Source: Nitrosarchaeum sp.
Lineage (GTDB): Archaea > Thermoproteota > Nitrososphaeria > Nitrososphaerales > Nitrosopumilaceae
Assembly (NCBI GenBank): GCA_009697485.1
Contig: SICY01000013.1
Span: forward strand, 1 to 12,712
DNA: 12,712 nucleotides
Reading direction: 5' to 3'
In this document: in pieces, positions 1-7,118 of the stretch
Layout: each line of letters starts with the position of its first letter
Position numbering within the stretch: position 1 is the first letter of the stretch
Translations under genes and position numbers: made by a program
The notes under the pieces: generated by a model
Database searches by the model: none
What the model saw: only the letters and a program-made list of their open reading frames with translations
Told to the model about the DNA's origin: nothing

Positions 1-3000
1 GATTATATCCTCTTTCTTTTCTTAGTGTTTGTAGTCTTCTAGCGATATCTTTTATCAAACCTCTTGCCATCATCTCTTTGTTTCTTGAAGTAGATACAAA
101 TACAATGTAGTTGTCTCGTTTTGACACTGCAAATTCTTCACTTGCATCAAAATCTACTATAAAGTCTTCTTTGTATAATGAAATTTTTTCACCATCAATT
201 TCATAATTGTATTGTCCTTCTTTTTGGAGTGATGTGATGATCTCTTCTTTGTTGGTTTCTGAAAATACATTGACAAGTTTTACAATATGTTGTTTTACTC
301 TTGGAGCTACTCTCTTTCTATCTAACTCTAATATTGATTTGACAGGTAAATTCAATTGTTTTAACTCTAAGATTTGTTCTAATCCTGGGTCTTTTTCTAT
401 TTCAAAAATTGTAAATTTTTCTACATTGAGCTGTGACATTAGTAAAGGAGAAAGTGATTCTAGTTTTTGTTTTTGACCCTTACTTACACAAATTAATGCT
501 TCATTTAGTGGCCATCTGCGTTTTAGTTTTTCCTTCATTCTTGCAGCAGATGAAATTGAAACAACATCTTTCATGATGTCAAATGATTCTTCAATTTCTT
601 CATTGACTAAAATCTCTTGGTATTGTGGCCATTTGTCTAGCAAAATACTCTGCTTGCCGTCAAATACTGTTTGATAGAGGTATTCACTAGTAAATGGACA
701 AAGTGGATGAATCAAAATATCTAATGTTTTGAGTACTTCTTTTAGGATTGCATAGATTGCTAGTCTCCTATTCTTTTTTGACTCTTCTTCATCCCATAAT
801 TCACCCCTAGTAATTGGAATGTATATTTGACTTAGGTTGTTTATGATAAAATCATCAACTGCTTTTGCGGCTTCATGGAATTTACACGTCTCATTGCGCT
901 CTGTTGTTTTTTTGATTAATTTTTGTAATTTTGATAAAAGCCATATGTCTGGCGATGTTAGCAATTTATTTTCTTTTGCCCATGTGATTGTTTTTGTCTC
1001 ATCAAAATTATCATATTCGCTATTTTGTTTAAAATACAGATGCAAATTAAACAGTGTATTGAGTACTTGATACGGGCGTGACATTAACTCGTCAGTACTG
1101 AAGCTAAGTGGCTCTATTGGGCTTGCTTTCCAGATAAAATAAAACCTGATCAAATCTACAGGATATTTTTCAAGCAATTCTGCTCCATCTATTACATTTC
1201 CTAAACTTTTGCTCATCTTACCTCCCTTTTCATCAAGTACATGACCTTGGAACAAAAATGACTTGAATGGTGGAATTGGACCGTTGTTTAAGATTACATT
1301 TTCTATCAATAGAGTATATGCCCATCCTCTTGTTTGATCAATGCCTTCTGTAAAAAATGGTGCAGGTATTGCTTTGGAATATTCTTCATCTGTTAATGAT
1401 GAATATGGAGCTGAACCGCTATTGTGCCATGTATCTAAAACATATTCTTCTCTTTTTGTATTTGTACTGCTACACTGTTTGCATTTTATTGTGATGTTAT
1501 CAATCCATGGACGATGCAATTCAAAATTTGGCCCGTCTGGTAATTTTACTGCCGAATCTATGATTTCTTTTCTTGTAAAGAACCAGTTTTGTTTTTTGCA
1601 ATCATTGCATATCCAAACTGGCAATGGGCATCCCCAAATTCTTTCTCGAGATATACACCACGGATGTCTTTCTTTAATAATTCCTAAAAATCTATTTTTT
1701 GGCTGCTCAAAAAAGTATTCTACACTTTCTGCTGCATTAATTGCCTTGTCTCCTAATCTATCTAGTTTGTAAAACCACCCTTTTCGTGCAAGCCATACAA
1801 TTGGATGATGAGATCTCCAACATAATGGATATTTGTGCTTGATTTTTCCAATTTTCACCAGTGCATTACGTTCTTTGAGATCTTCTACAATTATCTTATC
1901 TGCATCTCTGACAAACATCCCTTCATACTTTCCAGCTAAACTGGTGAACTTTACCTGATCATTAATGGGGCTGAATACTTTGACTTTTCTTTTGTTTGCA
2001 ATTTTTATGTCTTCTTCACCATTTGCAGGAGACAAGTGAACTAGACCACTACCTGTTGTAGCATCTACAAACTCTTCTGATACTGCAACATGAAAATTAT
2101 TTTCTTTTGCACATTCATCTAGTCCTGGAATTAAACTCAAAAGTGGATGGATGTATTTTTTCCCCTCAAATTTTGAGCCTTTTGCAGTCTTTACAATTTC
2201 ATATTTTTCGATGTTTACTTCTTTGAAAAATTCTTCCAGTCTTGTTTTTCCAACAATCCATGTTTCATTTTCTACTTTGAGATATGCATAATCTTCATCT
2301 GGATTCAATCCTACCATTGCATCTGTAACCAAAGTAAATGGCATTGTTGTCCAAACAATCAGATATACATTTTCATCTGCAAGTTTAACTTTGTAATATA
2401 ATGATGGATCTTTTACTTCTTCATATCCTTGGTTGACTTCGGCATGGCTAAGTGATGTTTGACAACTTGGACAATATGCAATTACTGTAAAGTCTTCTTC
2501 TAATATTTTATTTTCATATGCTTTTTTGAGAATTTGCCACTCTCTTTCAATAAATTCATCTCGATAAGTCCAGTATGCTTTGTTATGGTTAAATGACATT
2601 CCAAGCGAACTATCCACTTCAATCCATTTGGCGTTGAATTTTTTTACAATACGTTTACATTCCTCAACTAGTTTTTCAATGCCAACTTTTTCTAGGACTT
2701 CTGATTTACTGCCAGTTACTCCAAGCTCTTTTTCTGCTTGTAATTCAACTGGAAGTCCTTGTGTATCCCATCCTCCATTAAACACAATTTTTTTCCCTTG
2801 TAGTGTATTGAATCTGTACCATAGATCCTTAATCACACGCCCTCTTAGATGCCCTGCGTGTGGAACCCCATTCATAGTGGGTGGACCTTCGATAAACATT
2901 ATTTTCTCAGGCTTGTCTGATTCAAAGATTAATCTTTCAACATCAATTGATTTGACATATTCTTTTATCTCAGATTCAATTGCCTTTGCATCGAATTTTG

Positions 3001-3013
3001 ATGAAAGTTTCAT
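1..3013 (-). CDS. ileS: Isoleucyl-tRNA synthetase, 3' end cut by the window edge
   Basis: Charges tRNA-Ile with isoleucine using ATP, in the cytoplasm. The reading frame is open from an ATG at 3013 down to the left edge, giving about 1004 residues without a stop. Class I signatures are all in one frame: the HIGH-type motif PPTMNGVPHAGH (HAGH at residues 52-55) and KMSKS at 599-603. The CP1 cysteines CPSC are at 181-184, and the editing-domain motifs are WTTMPFTL from W221 and TGSGLVHLSPANGEED around H326. SRERIWG lies near 455-461. A second Cys set, C469-x2-C472 with C511-x2-C514, probably binds zinc. The window ends inside the conserved C-terminal segment (LQTLRKERGYN), so only the tail is missing, probably a few dozen residues. 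It is divergent from purD and apparently shares its TATA box. The identification is very secure. Confidence 0.96.
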   Translation of the reverse strand, partial: MKLSSKFDAKAIESEIKEYVKSIDVERLIFESDKPEKIMFIEGPPTMNGVPHAGHLRGRVIKDLWYRFNTLQGKKIVFNGGWDTQGLPVELQAEKELGVTGSKSEVLEKVGIEKLVEECKRIVKKFNAKWIEVDSSLGMSFNHNKAYWTYRDEFIEREWQILKKAYENKILEEDFTVIAYCPSCQTSLSHAEVNQGYEEVKDPSLYYKVKLADENVYLIVWTTMPFTLVTDAMVGLNPDEDYAYLKVENETWIVGKTRLEEFFKEVNIEKYEIVKTAKGSKFEGKKYIHPLLSLIPGLDECAKENNFHVAVSEEFVDATTGSGLVHLSPANGEEDIKIANKRKVKVFSPINDQVKFTSLAGKYEGMFVRDADKIIVEDLKERNALVKIGKIKHKYPLCWRSHHPIVWLARKGWFYKLDRLGDKAINAAESVEYFFEQPKNRFLGIIKERHPWCISRERIWGCPLPVWICNDCKKQNWFFTRKEIIDSAVKLPDGPNFELHRPWIDNITIKCKQCSSTNTKREEYVLDTWHNSGSAPYSSLTDEEYSKAIPAPFFTEGIDQTRGWAYTLLIENVILNNGPIPPFKSFLFQGHVLDEKGGKMSKSLGNVIDGAELLEKYPVDLIRFYFIWKASPIEPLSFSTDELMSRPYQVLNTLFNLHLYFKQNSEYDNFDETKTITWAKENKLLTSPDIWLLSKLQKLIKKTTERNETCKFHEAAKAVDDFIINNLSQIYIPITRGELWDEEESKKNRRLAIYAILKEVLKTLDILIHPLCPFTSEYLYQTVFDGKQSILLDKWPQYQEILVNEEIEESFDIMKDVVSISSAARMKEKLKRRWPLNEALICVSKGQKQKLESLSPLLMSQLNVEKFTIFEIEKDPGLEQILELKQLNLPVKSILELDRKRVAPRVKQHIVKLVNVFSETNKEEIITSLQKEGQYNYEIDGEKISLYKEDFIVDFDASEEFAVSKRDNYIVFVSTSRNKEMMARGLIKDIARRLQTLRKERGYN

Positions 3014-3037
3014 CTTAGATTTTGATATGGGAGTGGC

Positions 3038-3047
3038 ATTATATAAT
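3038..3047. promoter_or_regulatory. Palindromic TATA box shared by ileS and purD
   Basis: ATTATATAAT is a perfect 10-bp palindrome. Its centre (3042.5) is 25.5 bp before the purD TTG on the plus strand and 29.5 bp before the ileS ATG on the minus strand. Archaeal TATA boxes usually lie about 26 bp before the transcription start, so both mRNAs would begin at or within a few bases of their start codons. It is the only good TATA-like element in the 54-bp gap. Bidirectional use is inferred. Confidence 0.6.
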
Positions 3048-3067
3048 TGAGTGAAAGATAATTTTTA

Positions 3068-4330
3068 TTGGTTAATGTTTTAGTTATTGGTTCTGGTGGA
3101 CGCGAACATGCCTTATCTTGGAAATTATCTCAAAGCTCCAAAGTTGACAAAGTTTTCACAGCACCCGGAAATGGTGGAACAGAAAATAATATTCCAATTG
3201 ATATTAATGATTTGAATGCATTAGTGGAATTTGCACAAAAAAATAACTGCTTTACGATAGTTGGTCCTGAGGCTCCTTTAGCTGCAGGAATTGTAGATAA
3301 ATTTACCCAAATGAATCTCAAAATTTTTGGCCCATCCCAAAAAGCAGCACAACTAGAATCCAGTAAAATTTGGGCAAAAAATTTCATGAAAAGAAATGGT
3401 ATACAAACTGCAAGATTTGAAATCTTTGATAATCCAAAAAAGGCAGAAGAATATGTCAAATCCCTTGATTACAATGTTGTAGTCAAGGCAGATGGTCTAG
3501 CTTCTGGCAAAGGCGTGATTGTTTGTAATAATGCTGATGAAGCAATTGCTGCAATTAATACAATATTGGTAAAAAAGACATTTGGCGATGCTGGAAATCG
3601 CATTATTGTAGAAGAGAGAATTGATGGAATTGAAGCATCTTACATTGCATTATGTGATGGTGTGATTGCAATACCTATGGCATCAAGCCAAGATCACAAA
3701 AGAATTTTTGATGATGATAAAGGCCCTAACACCGGTGGAATGGGTGCCTATTCTCCAACTCCTATAATTGATGATATTCTTGCTGAAAAAATCCAAAATA
3801 AAATCATCAATAAAACAATCCAATCATTGAAAAATGAAGGTATTGTCTTCAAAGGATTTCTCTATGCTGGAGTGATGATTAGAGACAACGAACCATACGT
3901 CTTAGAGTATAACGTACGAATGGGTGATCCTGAATGTCAACCAATTACAATGAGGATGGATTTTGATTTGTATGATTATTTTGTTGCAAGCGTAGATGGC
4001 ACTCTTTCTATGATGCCCAAAATCACTTGGAAAAATCAATCCGCAGTTTGTATTGTTTTGGCATCTGAAGGTTATCCTGAATCATATCCACAAAATGAAG
4101 AGATTATCGGATTTGATTTAATTCCTAAAAATGCTATGGTCTTTCATGCAGGAACAAAAAAACAAGATGGAAAAATCTTATCCAATGGTGGAAGAGTTTT
4201 AGGAGTTACTGCACTTGGTGATACTTTGGCATCTGCGATTTCAAATGCATACATTGCTACAGAAAAAATTTCTTGGTCTCACAAATACTATAGAAAAGAT
4301 ATCGGCAAAAAAGGACTAGCTTATCTTTGA
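3068..4330 (+). CDS. purD: Phosphoribosylamine-glycine ligase (GAR synthetase)
   Basis: Second step of purine synthesis: joins glycine to 5-phosphoribosylamine with ATP, giving glycinamide ribonucleotide (GAR). It is full length at 420 residues with an ATP-grasp fold. Visible motifs are the N-terminal VLVIGSGGREHAL, GPEAPLAAGIVD, the nucleotide-binding VVKADGLASGKGVIV, KGPNTGGMGAYSP, the metal-binding stretch LEYNVRMGDPECQP, and the C-terminal SNGGRVLGVTALGDTL. The start is a TTG at 3068: it puts the Rossmann-like VLVIGSGG at the usual distance from the N-terminus, no ATG fits, and the TATA box ends 20 bp upstream. The 3' end overlaps the convergent cyclo-ligase gene by 15 bp. Its product is the substrate of PurN, encoded about 2 kb away. 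Confidence 0.96.
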   Translation: MVNVLVIGSGGREHALSWKLSQSSKVDKVFTAPGNGGTENNIPIDINDLNALVEFAQKNNCFTIVGPEAPLAAGIVDKFTQMNLKIFGPSQKAAQLESSKIWAKNFMKRNGIQTARFEIFDNPKKAEEYVKSLDYNVVVKADGLASGKGVIVCNNADEAIAAINTILVKKTFGDAGNRIIVEERIDGIEASYIALCDGVIAIPMASSQDHKRIFDDDKGPNTGGMGAYSPTPIIDDILAEKIQNKIINKTIQSLKNEGIVFKGFLYAGVMIRDNEPYVLEYNVRMGDPECQPITMRMDFDLYDYFVASVDGTLSMMPKITWKNQSAVCIVLASEGYPESYPQNEEIIGFDLIPKNAMVFHAGTKKQDGKILSNGGRVLGVTALGDTLASAISNAYIATEKISWSHKYYRKDIGKKGLAYL

Positions 4331-4885
4331 CGTATCGATTATTCTGTCTTCAGTAACAATCCAATTTATAATTACATCATGTTCTGATTGTGGAATATTT
4401 TTTACAATCTGTTTTTCAAATGTCAACGATATTGTTTTGATTTTATTTTCAGCTAAGAATCTGTCATAAAATCCATGACCATATCCTAGTCTCACTCCTT
4501 TTGGAGATATTCCTACTGTAGGAACAAGTATCACATCCAGATTATTATCCACAGGACATTCGTTACGAGGCTCCATTATGTCAAAACTACCATTTTCTAG
4601 ATTACTAAAATTCATGATTTTTCTAAATTCTATGTTTTTCCCTGCCACTTTGGGCAAAAATATCTCCTTTCCCTCACTTAGGGCTTCTTGCATTATATCC
4701 TGTGTCAATATCTCACTGCCTATTGGATAGTACGCACCTATTTTTTGTGCATTTTTAAATAATTCAATTTTTTGTATCTTTTTTAGTATTGATTTGCTTA
4801 CAATTTTCATTAAATCAAAAGATGTACCGTCTCTTTTCTCAAGGAGTAACTTTCGTAATGATGTTTTCTCTGAATTATCTTTCAA
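4316..4885 (-). CDS. 5-formyltetrahydrofolate cyclo-ligase (MTHFS)
   Basis: Converts 5-formyl-tetrahydrofolate to 5,10-methenyl-tetrahydrofolate with ATP, returning a storage or dead-end folate to the one-carbon pool. At 189 residues it has normal family length. Visible motifs are the N-terminal basic LRKLLLEKR (10-18), YPIGSEILT (53-61), and the hallmark GVRLGYGHGFYDRFL (130-144), followed by the usual C-terminal HDVIINWIVTEDRII. The start is a TTG at 4885. The nearest in-frame codon upstream of note is a stop, and the later Met26 would remove the conserved LRK segment. The gene overlaps the end of folD by 11 bp, so the two are surely one operon and probably translationally coupled. It converges on purD with a 15-bp overlap. 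Confidence 0.93.
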   Translation of the reverse strand: MKDNSEKTSLRKLLLEKRDGTSFDLMKIVSKSILKKIQKIELFKNAQKIGAYYPIGSEILTQDIMQEALSEGKEIFLPKVAGKNIEFRKIMNFSNLENGSFDIMEPRNECPVDNNLDVILVPTVGISPKGVRLGYGHGFYDRFLAENKIKTISLTFEKQIVKNIPQSEHDVIINWIVTEDRIIDTSKIS

Positions 4886-5738
4886 TTTGACTACTCAATG
4901 ATGCAGCTGTTATTGTATTTTTCAATAACATTGCAACTGTCATGGGACCAACTCCTCCTGGAACTGGTGTTGCATAAGATGCTTTTTGGATAATCTGATC
5001 ATAATCTGCATCTCCTACAAGTCTTTCTTTATCTTTTGAGATTGCAACATCAATTATTATTGCATCTTTTTTTATCATATCTGGTGTTAATGTAAATTTG
5101 CTTCTATCTCCAACTGCTGTAATTATAATGTCTGCTAGCTGACACAGTTCGTTGATATTTTTTGTTTTAGAATGACATGTAATTACTGTTGCATCTCTTG
5201 CCAAAAGTAAATGGTATAGTGGTTTTCCTACTAAATTGCTTCGATTTATCAGAACAATGTTTTTTCCTTTCAACTCTATATTGTGATAATCAAATATTTC
5301 CATTACGCCAAGTGGTGTGCAAGCAACTAGTGCCGCTTTTTTCATTGCAAGCAAACCTGCATTGTGTGGTGTAAGGCCATCCACATCTTTTAGTGGAGAA
5401 ATTCTGGATGTTATGATAAATTCATCTAATTGATTAGGTAATGGTAATTGAACTAAAATTCCATGAACTGATCTGTCCTTATTTAATTCATCAATTATTT
5501 TATTTAATTCTGATTGTGTGATATTTGATGCTAGCTTAAAGTCTTTGGTGATAATTCCCACTTCTTCGCATGCTTTGTGTTTATTTTTAACATACGTGGT
5601 AGATGCTTGATTATCTCCAACTAGAACAGTTGCCAAACACGGGCTAATTCCCTGAGTCTTTAATTCTTCGACAGCTTTTCTGACTCTGTCTTTTACATCT
5701 TGGGCAATCTTTATTCCGTCTATTTTGATGCCTGTCAT
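4875..5738 (-). CDS. folD: Bifunctional methylene-THF dehydrogenase / methenyl-THF cyclohydrolase
   Basis: Interconverts 5,10-methylene-, 5,10-methenyl- and 10-formyl-tetrahydrofolate, with NAD(P) as redox cofactor, and so supplies the formyl donor for PurN. From the ATG at 5738 it has 287 residues, the usual length. Visible are the catalytic Y49-x3-K53 in TTYVKNKHKACEEVGI, Q97 in LVQLPLP, D120 in LKDVDGLTPHNAG, the nucleotide-binding INRSNLVGKPL (165-174), and the C-terminal TPVPGGVGPMTVAML. The frame stays open to an ATG at 5780, but that start would add 14 residues not usual in the family and would put the TATA-like box inside the gene. The 5738 ATG is 26.5 bp from the centre of that box. 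First gene of the folD-MTHFS operon. Confidence 0.95.
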   Translation of the reverse strand: MTGIKIDGIKIAQDVKDRVRKAVEELKTQGISPCLATVLVGDNQASTTYVKNKHKACEEVGIITKDFKLASNITQSELNKIIDELNKDRSVHGILVQLPLPNQLDEFIITSRISPLKDVDGLTPHNAGLLAMKKAALVACTPLGVMEIFDYHNIELKGKNIVLINRSNLVGKPLYHLLLARDATVITCHSKTKNINELCQLADIIITAVGDRSKFTLTPDMIKKDAIIIDVAISKDKERLVGDADYDQIIQKASYATPVPGGVGPMTVAMLLKNTITAASLSSQIER

Positions 5739-5760
5739 TAAGAATATTTCTGGCTTGTAG

Positions 5761-5768
5761 ATATTTAA
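5761..5768 (-). promoter_or_regulatory. TATA-like box of the folD operon
   Basis: TTAAATAT on the minus strand, centred 26.5 bp before the ATG at 5738. This predicts a leaderless mRNA and decides against the longer start at 5780. Confidence 0.55.
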
Positions 5769-5809
5769 TCCTTGAAACACATTAATCTGAATTTGAAAAT
5801 CTGAGAAAC

Positions 5810-5817
5810 AAAATTAT
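5810..5817 (+). promoter_or_regulatory. TATA-like box of the ABM-cupin unit
   Basis: AAAATTAT, centred 26.5 bp before the ATG at 5840. Unlike other leaderless starts here, this gene also has a Shine-Dalgarno-like AGGTG at 5830-5834, five bases before the ATG. That short motif may be chance if the mRNA starts at the ATG. Confidence 0.45.
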
Positions 5818-5839
5818 GTGAGCATTTGAAGGTGTTCTC

Positions 5840-6124
5840 ATGTTTATAGTGATATCTGATATTCAAATAAAACCTGATTCTGTTGCTAACTTTAAAAAAT
5901 GGTTTTCTGAATCAAACAAAATTGTATCAAAATTTGATGGGTTTGTAAATAGGCGCCTTTTGGAAACTAAAGACGGTAAACATCGTGTGTTAGTTGAATT
6001 TGAGAATCTTGAAAAATTTAGTAAAATGCATCAAAGCCCAGAACACGAAAAACTTCACTCCGTAGCTACATCATACATGGAAAAACTGCCAGAGCCAAAA
6101 TTTTACACCGTATCTTCACAATAA
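5840..6124 (+). CDS. Antibiotic-biosynthesis-monooxygenase (ABM) domain protein
   Basis: A 94-residue single-domain protein of the dimeric alpha-beta barrel class. It starts with a beta strand (MFIVISDIQIKP), then a helix rich in Lys and Phe, the GFVNRRLLE strand, HRVLVEFEN, and the helix FSKMHQSPEHEKLH. This layout is typical of ABM proteins, where the residues after the V-E-F-E strand include helix-borne His. Family members include quinol and heme monooxygenases, but many have no known substrate, and nothing here identifies one. It is soluble, with no signal peptide. The stop codon is followed after one base by the ATG of a cupin, so the two are probably co-transcribed and may act on the same small molecule; that is inference. 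Confidence 0.8.
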   Translation: MFIVISDIQIKPDSVANFKKWFSESNKIVSKFDGFVNRRLLETKDGKHRVLVEFENLEKFSKMHQSPEHEKLHSVATSYMEKLPEPKFYTVSSQ

Positions 6125-6125
6125 C

Positions 6126-6446
6126 ATGAAATTAGTTTTTAACGTAAACGAATACATTGAAAAAATTAAAACAAGTAATGATTATTTTCATACTTTTATC
6201 AATAATGAAAATCTGGCTGCTGGTGTGTTGGTATTGCAACCTGGAGAAAAAGATACCCAAGAGCCTCATGAAAGCGATGAAGTATATTTTGTTCTCAAGG
6301 GTGATGGGTTTTTAAAAATTAAAGATGTGGATTATCCTATTTCTGAAAATAAAATGTATTTTGTAGGAAAAAAAGTAGAGCATTTTTTCCATGGAAATTC
6401 CAAAGAACTAACTGTATTGTATTTTTTTGGCGGACCAGACTCTTAG
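6126..6446 (+). CDS. Small single-domain cupin protein
   Basis: A 106-residue cupin-2-type beta barrel. Cupin motif 1 is recognisable as LQPGEKDTQEPHESDEVYFV followed by LKGDG. It keeps H48 and E52 but has Ser at position 50, where the second His of the HxH pair is usual. Motif 2 is VGKKVEHFFHGN, with H86 as the likely metal ligand. A metal site is therefore possible but not complete by the classical pattern. The gene lies one base after the ABM gene, in the same transcription unit, without a clear ribosome binding site of its own. It overlaps the convergent purN by 4 bp. Substrate and reaction are unknown; cupins of this size include isomerases, dioxygenases and ligand-binding proteins. Confidence 0.85.
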   Translation: MKLVFNVNEYIEKIKTSNDYFHTFINNENLAAGVLVLQPGEKDTQEPHESDEVYFVLKGDGFLKIKDVDYPISENKMYFVGKKVEHFFHGNSKELTVLYFFGGPDS

Positions 6447-7060
6447 CTAATTATTGTTTTTCTACCTGAAATTTTTATTTTCTTTTCTGCAAATAATCTT
6501 ATGGCCTCAGGATACGCCTGATGTTCTTTTTCCAGAATGCGTTTAGACAATGTTTTTCCTGTATCGCCTTTTCTTATTTTGACTAATAATTGCAAAATTA
6601 TTGGTCCTGTATCAACACCTGAATCTACAAAGTGTACTGTACATCCTGAATATTTTGAACCGTACTCTATTGCCTGTTTTTGTGCATCAAGTCCTGAAAA
6701 AGCTGGAAGTAAAGCTGGATGAATATTGATAATCCTATTTTTGTATTTTTTCACAAATTCTGGACTAATTATTCTCATAAATCCTGCTAAACACACCAGT
6801 CCATTTTTTGGTGTGACTCCATACTTTTCTAGTGTCGATATTATTTTTTTGTCGTATTCCAGTCTACTCCCTTTGAAATCTTTGCTTTCGATTACTTCTG
6901 TTTTAATGCCTAGTTTTTGTGCAATCTTCAAACCTTTGGCATCTGATTTATTTGATATGATGACAGCTGGATTTATGGGAATTTTTTTACGTTTAATTGA
7001 TTTTAAAATAGCTTCCATATTGCTCCCGCGACCTGAAATTAAAATTCCCAGATTTAGCAA
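6443..7060 (-). CDS. purN: Phosphoribosylglycinamide formyltransferase (GAR transformylase)
   Basis: Third step of purine synthesis: transfers the formyl group of 10-formyl-tetrahydrofolate to GAR. It is full length at 205 residues. Visible motifs are the phosphate-binding LISGRGSNMEAI (7-18), VISNKSDAKGL, the folate-site LAGFMRIIS, and the catalytic triad N112 and H114 in INIHPALLPAFSG with D150 in VDSGVDTGPII. The C-terminal EKEHQAYPEAI is also typical. The start is a TTG at 7060, forced by the position of the SGRGSN loop. It depends on the folate type of one-carbon carrier, which fits the folD and cyclo-ligase genes 0.6-2 kb away. It is divergent from the nuclease gene, with one TATA-like box between them. 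Confidence 0.95.
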   Translation of the reverse strand: MLNLGILISGRGSNMEAILKSIKRKKIPINPAVIISNKSDAKGLKIAQKLGIKTEVIESKDFKGSRLEYDKKIISTLEKYGVTPKNGLVCLAGFMRIISPEFVKKYKNRIINIHPALLPAFSGLDAQKQAIEYGSKYSGCTVHFVDSGVDTGPIILQLLVKIRKGDTGKTLSKRILEKEHQAYPEAIRLFAEKKIKISGRKTIIS

Positions 7061-7086
7061 CTAGTCAATAGTAGATCAAAGCTGCA

Positions 7087-7094
7087 ATTTATAT
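7087..7094. promoter_or_regulatory. TATA-like box between purN and the nuclease gene
   Basis: ATTTATAT (ATATAAAT on the minus strand). Its centre is 30.5 bp from the purN TTG and 28.5 bp from the TTG at 7119 of the nuclease gene, so it could serve both with leaders of only 2-4 bases. A weaker AT-rich stretch at 7101-7108 could instead serve the ATG at 7137. Confidence 0.45.
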
Positions 7095-7118
7095 CAAATC
7101 TAATTATTTTGTTTGACA

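Noticed and set aside
207..3050. Plus-strand open frames at 207-476, 837-1070, 1341-1772 and 2580-3050
   Set aside because: All are antisense to the continuous ileS frame, which carries every expected synthetase motif; their translations are Ser/Phe/Leu-rich with no domain.
3130..3459. Minus-strand open frame inside purD
   Set aside because: Antisense shadow of a conserved ATP-grasp enzyme with no recognisable protein character.
5739..5780. Longer folD start at 5780
   Set aside because: It adds residues not usual in FolD and would place the TATA-like box (5761-5768), ideally spaced for the 5738 ATG, within the gene.
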